Source: SAR202 cluster bacterium (lineage in GTDB: Bacteria; Chloroflexota; Dehalococcoidia; Lucifugimonadales; UBA826). From it: a DNA stretch of 8,546 nucleotides. Position 1 is the first letter of the stretch. Each line of letters begins with the position of its first letter. Made by a program: the position numbers and the translations under genes. This document shows positions 6,577 through 8,546 of this stretch, one piece after another. The stretch spans positions 1 to 8,546 of the forward strand of contig VFFY01000025.1 of assembly GCA_009392675.1 (NCBI GenBank). Direction: 5' to 3'. The notes under the pieces are model-generated. The model ran no database searches and was not told the DNA's origin. It saw only the letters and a program-made list of their open reading frames with translations.

Positions 6577-6876
6577 CTATTCCAAAACAGCCTTAATCCT
6601 AATGAAAGACCCGTCCCTATGAGGAGCATTTAAAAGAGTTTCATCCTGTGTCAAGGAATCTTGTCGTTGGTCTTCTCTCATCACTGACTTTATATTTACT
6701 GAATGACCGGTAGGTTCAACATTTTCTGTATCCACCTCATTGAGGATTGCCACACTGTCTAATATGTCAGACATCTGGGCCCGCATTACATCCAACTCAT
6801 CTTCTGTCATGGCAATTCTGGTCAACACAGATATCTGCCTAATTTCTTCAACTGACAAATCTGTTTGCTCGGACAT
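6577..6876 (-). CDS. gatC: Asp-tRNA(Asn)/Glu-tRNA(Gln) amidotransferase subunit C
   Basis: A 99-residue GatC, the small subunit that wraps around GatA and GatB and stabilises the amidotransferase. The N-terminal helices (LSVEEIRQISVLTRIAMTE, ILDSVAILNEVDTENVEPT) and the tail (LREDQ-like VMREDQRQDSL, LLNAPHRDGSFIRIKAVLE) follow the family pattern closely. The ATG at 6874-6876 is chosen because AAGGAG (6886-6891) lies 9 nt upstream. A TTG at 6898-6900 would add eight residues ahead of that site and is rejected. The start codon is separated from the aminotransferase stop by a single base, so expression of the two is very likely coupled. gatA follows 18 nt downstream. Confidence 0.96.
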   Translation of the reverse strand: MSEQTDLSVEEIRQISVLTRIAMTEDELDVMRAQMSDILDSVAILNEVDTENVEPTGHSVNIKSVMREDQRQDSLTQDETLLNAPHRDGSFIRIKAVLE

Positions 6877-6877
6877 T

Positions 6878-8071
6878 CTATATAACTCCTTCTGCTTCAA
6901 AAACTCCGGCCAAAAGAGCGATCCCTTCCTCTATTTCTTCAGGTGTATGGTGACTGAAAGTAAGCCGTAAATAATTCCCTCCACTCCTATCCGCTTTGAA
7001 TATTGGGCCGGGGTTGTATTTCACCCCTTTTTCTACTGCCTTCTCCAAAATATCCCAGGTATTTGTTCCTTCTGGAAGTCCCATCCAAATCATCATCCCA
7101 CCTTTGGGCTCAGTCCAAGTACAGGACGGAGGGAAATATTCCCCTAACGATCTCAGCATCGCATCACGTTTCCTGCGCAAGGAGGCAGATACGCCAGAGA
7201 CATATGAAGATTTATTGTCTTTTAGATATTCATGTACCGCCATAGAAGTCAAATGACTCGGGGATACACCAAATCCTACTTTTGCTAACGATTCCCGGGC
7301 AGCCTCCGGAAAGGCACCAAACCCTAGTCTAAGTCCACAGCCCATCAATTTGGTGAAAGCCGAAATATGCATGACCCCACCATCTGCATCCAACCCGATC
7401 ATTGCTGGGGGCAGTTGTGGTCCATCAATGTGAAAATCAGCGTACGATTCATTTTCTACTATAGGTATCTGATATTTATTAGATATCTCAACTATCCTCT
7501 TTCTTCTTTCAAGATTAATGGTGGCACCAGTGGGATTATGGTAAACGGAGATCGTATAAATGAGCTTAGGGTTATCGCCATTTTTAATATTCTCTTGGAT
7601 CGATTTTTCTAGCTCTTCTGGAATTATCCCATCTTGGTCCATGGAAACATGGCAAGGGCGGGCCCCTTTTTTTAGGAACATATTCAGGCTACCGTGATAA
7701 CAAAATTCATCCATCATGACTACATCACCGGGATCAATAAAAGCATCGACGAAAACCTGACATGCGCCTCCGGCCCCACTGGCTAGAAAAATATTATCTA
7801 CCGGAATATCTGAACCTCGGTTGGAAGACAATTCAGAGGATATGAATTCCCTCAGCCCTTCATGCCCCTGTGGAGGAGGGTATGTACCTAAAGACCTCCC
7901 GTCTCTTTCAATAACCGTCGCCGCTGCTTCAGCAAATTCTTTGAGTGCCATAGCATCTGGATCCGTATAAGTTACCGAAAATATATATTCAACTTCCTCT
8001 CTTAATCCTGGGGGCATTTCTATTTCTGCTGGCAGATTAGTAGAAGCTAATTGTTGGTAGTTATACGCCAT
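6878..8071 (-). CDS. PLP-dependent class I/II aminotransferase with Asp-to-Asn change at the cofactor
   Basis: A 397-residue fold-type-I enzyme resembling LysN/ARO8-type aminotransferases, which transfer amino groups between amino acids and 2-oxo acids. Recognisable parts are TYPPPQGHEGLRE (63-75), HNPTG with Asn179, the PLP lysine Lys241 in SAFTKLMG, the phosphate-binding Arg248 in GLRLGFG and a C-terminal carboxylate-binding Arg369 in NYLRLTF. The motif that normally reads EDDxY reads ENESY: Asn207 takes the place of the Asp that pairs with the pyridine nitrogen of PLP, while Tyr210 is kept. Spacing from Asn179 to residues 207 and 210 matches Thermus LysN (174, 202, 205). The ATG at 8069-8071 has GGAG 9 nt upstream (8081-8084); a TTG at 8086 overlaps that site. 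It lies 22 nt after the oxidoreductase gene and 1 nt before gatC. Confidence 0.92.
   Translation of the reverse strand: MAYNYQQLASTNLPAEIEMPPGLREEVEYIFSVTYTDPDAMALKEFAEAAATVIERDGRSLGTYPPPQGHEGLREFISSELSSNRGSDIPVDNIFLASGAGGACQVFVDAFIDPGDVVMMDEFCYHGSLNMFLKKGARPCHVSMDQDGIIPEELEKSIQENIKNGDNPKLIYTISVYHNPTGATINLERRKRIVEISNKYQIPIVENESYADFHIDGPQLPPAMIGLDADGGVMHISAFTKLMGCGLRLGFGAFPEAARESLAKVGFGVSPSHLTSMAVHEYLKDNKSSYVSGVSASLRRKRDAMLRSLGEYFPPSCTWTEPKGGMMIWMGLPEGTNTWDILEKAVEKGVKYNPGPIFKADRSGGNYLRLTFSHHTPEEIEEGIALLAGVFEAEGVI
6886..6891 (-). promoter_or_regulatory. Ribosome binding site of gatC inside the aminotransferase gene
   Basis: AAGGAG on the minus strand lies 9 nt upstream of the gatC ATG (6876) and within the last codons of the aminotransferase gene, whose stop is at 6878-6880. 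It fixes the gatC start. Confidence 0.75.
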
Positions 8072-8093
8072 TACTTGATACTCCAAATACTAA

Positions 8094-8546
8094 CTAGAGT
8101 GGAAGATATATTTTCTCGCCCGACTGAGAACTACGGGTCACGGCTTCGGTAAATTCCATGTAACGGACTCCATCTTCAAATGAGGTATGCGTTATCTCCT
8201 CAATCCCTCTAATAGCATTTATAAACTCCTCTTCTACCCTCCACCCACCTGTCAATTCAGGCTTTATAGCTATCTCAGACAGGGTTGAATCTGATTTTCT
8301 CCCGCCAAAAAGTTTGAGGTCCGCTTGGTTTGTAGCATCTACATGCAAAGTACCTTCTGTACCATAAATCCATACCCCATTTCCCGGAGCATGACCCAGA
8401 ACATCGCTGAACCTAATATGCAAAACCGGGCCTGTAGACATCTCACACAGAATTTCAACATGGTCAGGTATCGTCAGCACCTGCAAATCGCCATTTTGAT
8501 CAGGTCGCTGAGGTACTGTTACTCTGGTTATAGCTTGAACCGTAGC
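8094..8546 (-). CDS. Gfo/Idh/MocA-family oxidoreductase, C-terminal half (runs off right edge)
   Basis: The frame is open to the window edge and gives the last 150 residues. The N-terminal Rossmann domain and the catalytic Lys of the family lie outside. The visible part is the C-terminal alpha/beta domain: strands around EILCEMSTGPVLHIRFSD, then WIYGTEGTLHVD, a signature turn of these proteins, then EEFINAIRGIEE and SFEDGVRYMEFTEAVTRSSQSGEKI, the usual terminal helix in which FEDG-RYMEF contacts the sugar or polyol side. Family members are NAD(P)-dependent dehydrogenases, mostly of sugars, inositols and related polyols. The substrate cannot be named. The stop is 22 nt before the aminotransferase start, so it is probably the upstream member of that operon. 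An oxidoreductase followed by an aminotransferase could oxidise and then aminate one substrate, but that is speculation. Confidence 0.9.
   Translation of the reverse strand, partial: ATVQAITRVTVPQRPDQNGDLQVLTIPDHVEILCEMSTGPVLHIRFSDVLGHAPGNGVWIYGTEGTLHVDATNQADLKLFGGRKSDSTLSEIAIKPELTGGWRVEEEFINAIRGIEEITHTSFEDGVRYMEFTEAVTRSSQSGEKIYLPL

Noticed and set aside
8072..8086. TTG start extending the aminotransferase by five residues
   Set aside because: The TTG overlaps the GGAG ribosome binding site of the downstream ATG. The same artefact occurs at 1130 (crotonase), and similar TTG extensions exist at 5122 (hydrolase) and 6900 (gatC).
1..8546. CRISPR array, toxin-antitoxin pair, phage genes or insertion-sequence transposase
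   Set aside because: No regularly spaced repeats, transposase motifs, small paired toxin genes or phage structural genes are visible in the window.

Overview
All genes in this window lie on the minus strand, and it reads as ordinary bacterial chromosome with one small accessory insertion. The catabolic mix suggests an environmental heterotroph: short-chain dehydrogenases, a crotonase, an OFA-type MFS carrier, a Gfo/Idh/MocA oxidoreductase, a PLP aminotransferase and a stand-alone gatC-gatA pair. Marine Chloroflexota such as SAR202 carry this kind of gene content, but this is only a guess from gene content. No phylogenetic marker could be searched.

Read in the direction of transcription (high to low coordinates), the first block is a compact run: the C-terminal half of a Gfo/Idh/MocA oxidoreductase (8094-8546), a class I/II aminotransferase (6878-8071), gatC (6577-6876), gatA (5095-6558) and an alpha/beta hydrolase (4394-5083). 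Gaps are 1 to 22 nt, and ribosome binding sites sit inside or right at the preceding stop codons, so this is very likely one translationally coupled operon. gatB is absent. An 85-nt gap then leads to a short-chain dehydrogenase (3496-4308) whose catalytic tetrad looks altered.

The second block is built around a complete tRNA-Val(GAC) gene (3333-3409, encoded CCA). Downstream of its 3' end come a 427-residue MFS transporter (1868-3151) and then a 43-bp direct repeat of the tRNA 3' half (1652-1694). That repeat breaks inside the anticodon and stops at the CCA end. This is the footprint of tyrosine-recombinase integration into a tRNA gene, so the MFS gene appears to be the sole cargo of a roughly 1.7-kb remnant island with no integrase left. 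Beyond it, 1131-1651 has no intact gene, only short shifting open frames and a notable palindromic hairpin element.

The third block is an enoyl-CoA hydratase/isomerase (327-1115) followed 30 nt later by a second SDR (1-296, running off the left edge). This pair could act in acyl-CoA or hydroxy-acyl oxidation.

No defence system, CRISPR array or new multi-gene machine is visible. The points most worth attention are the tRNA-Val island, an SDR with an apparent reciprocal Asn/Lys exchange in its catalytic tetrad, and an aminotransferase with Asn in place of the PLP-ring-binding Asp.
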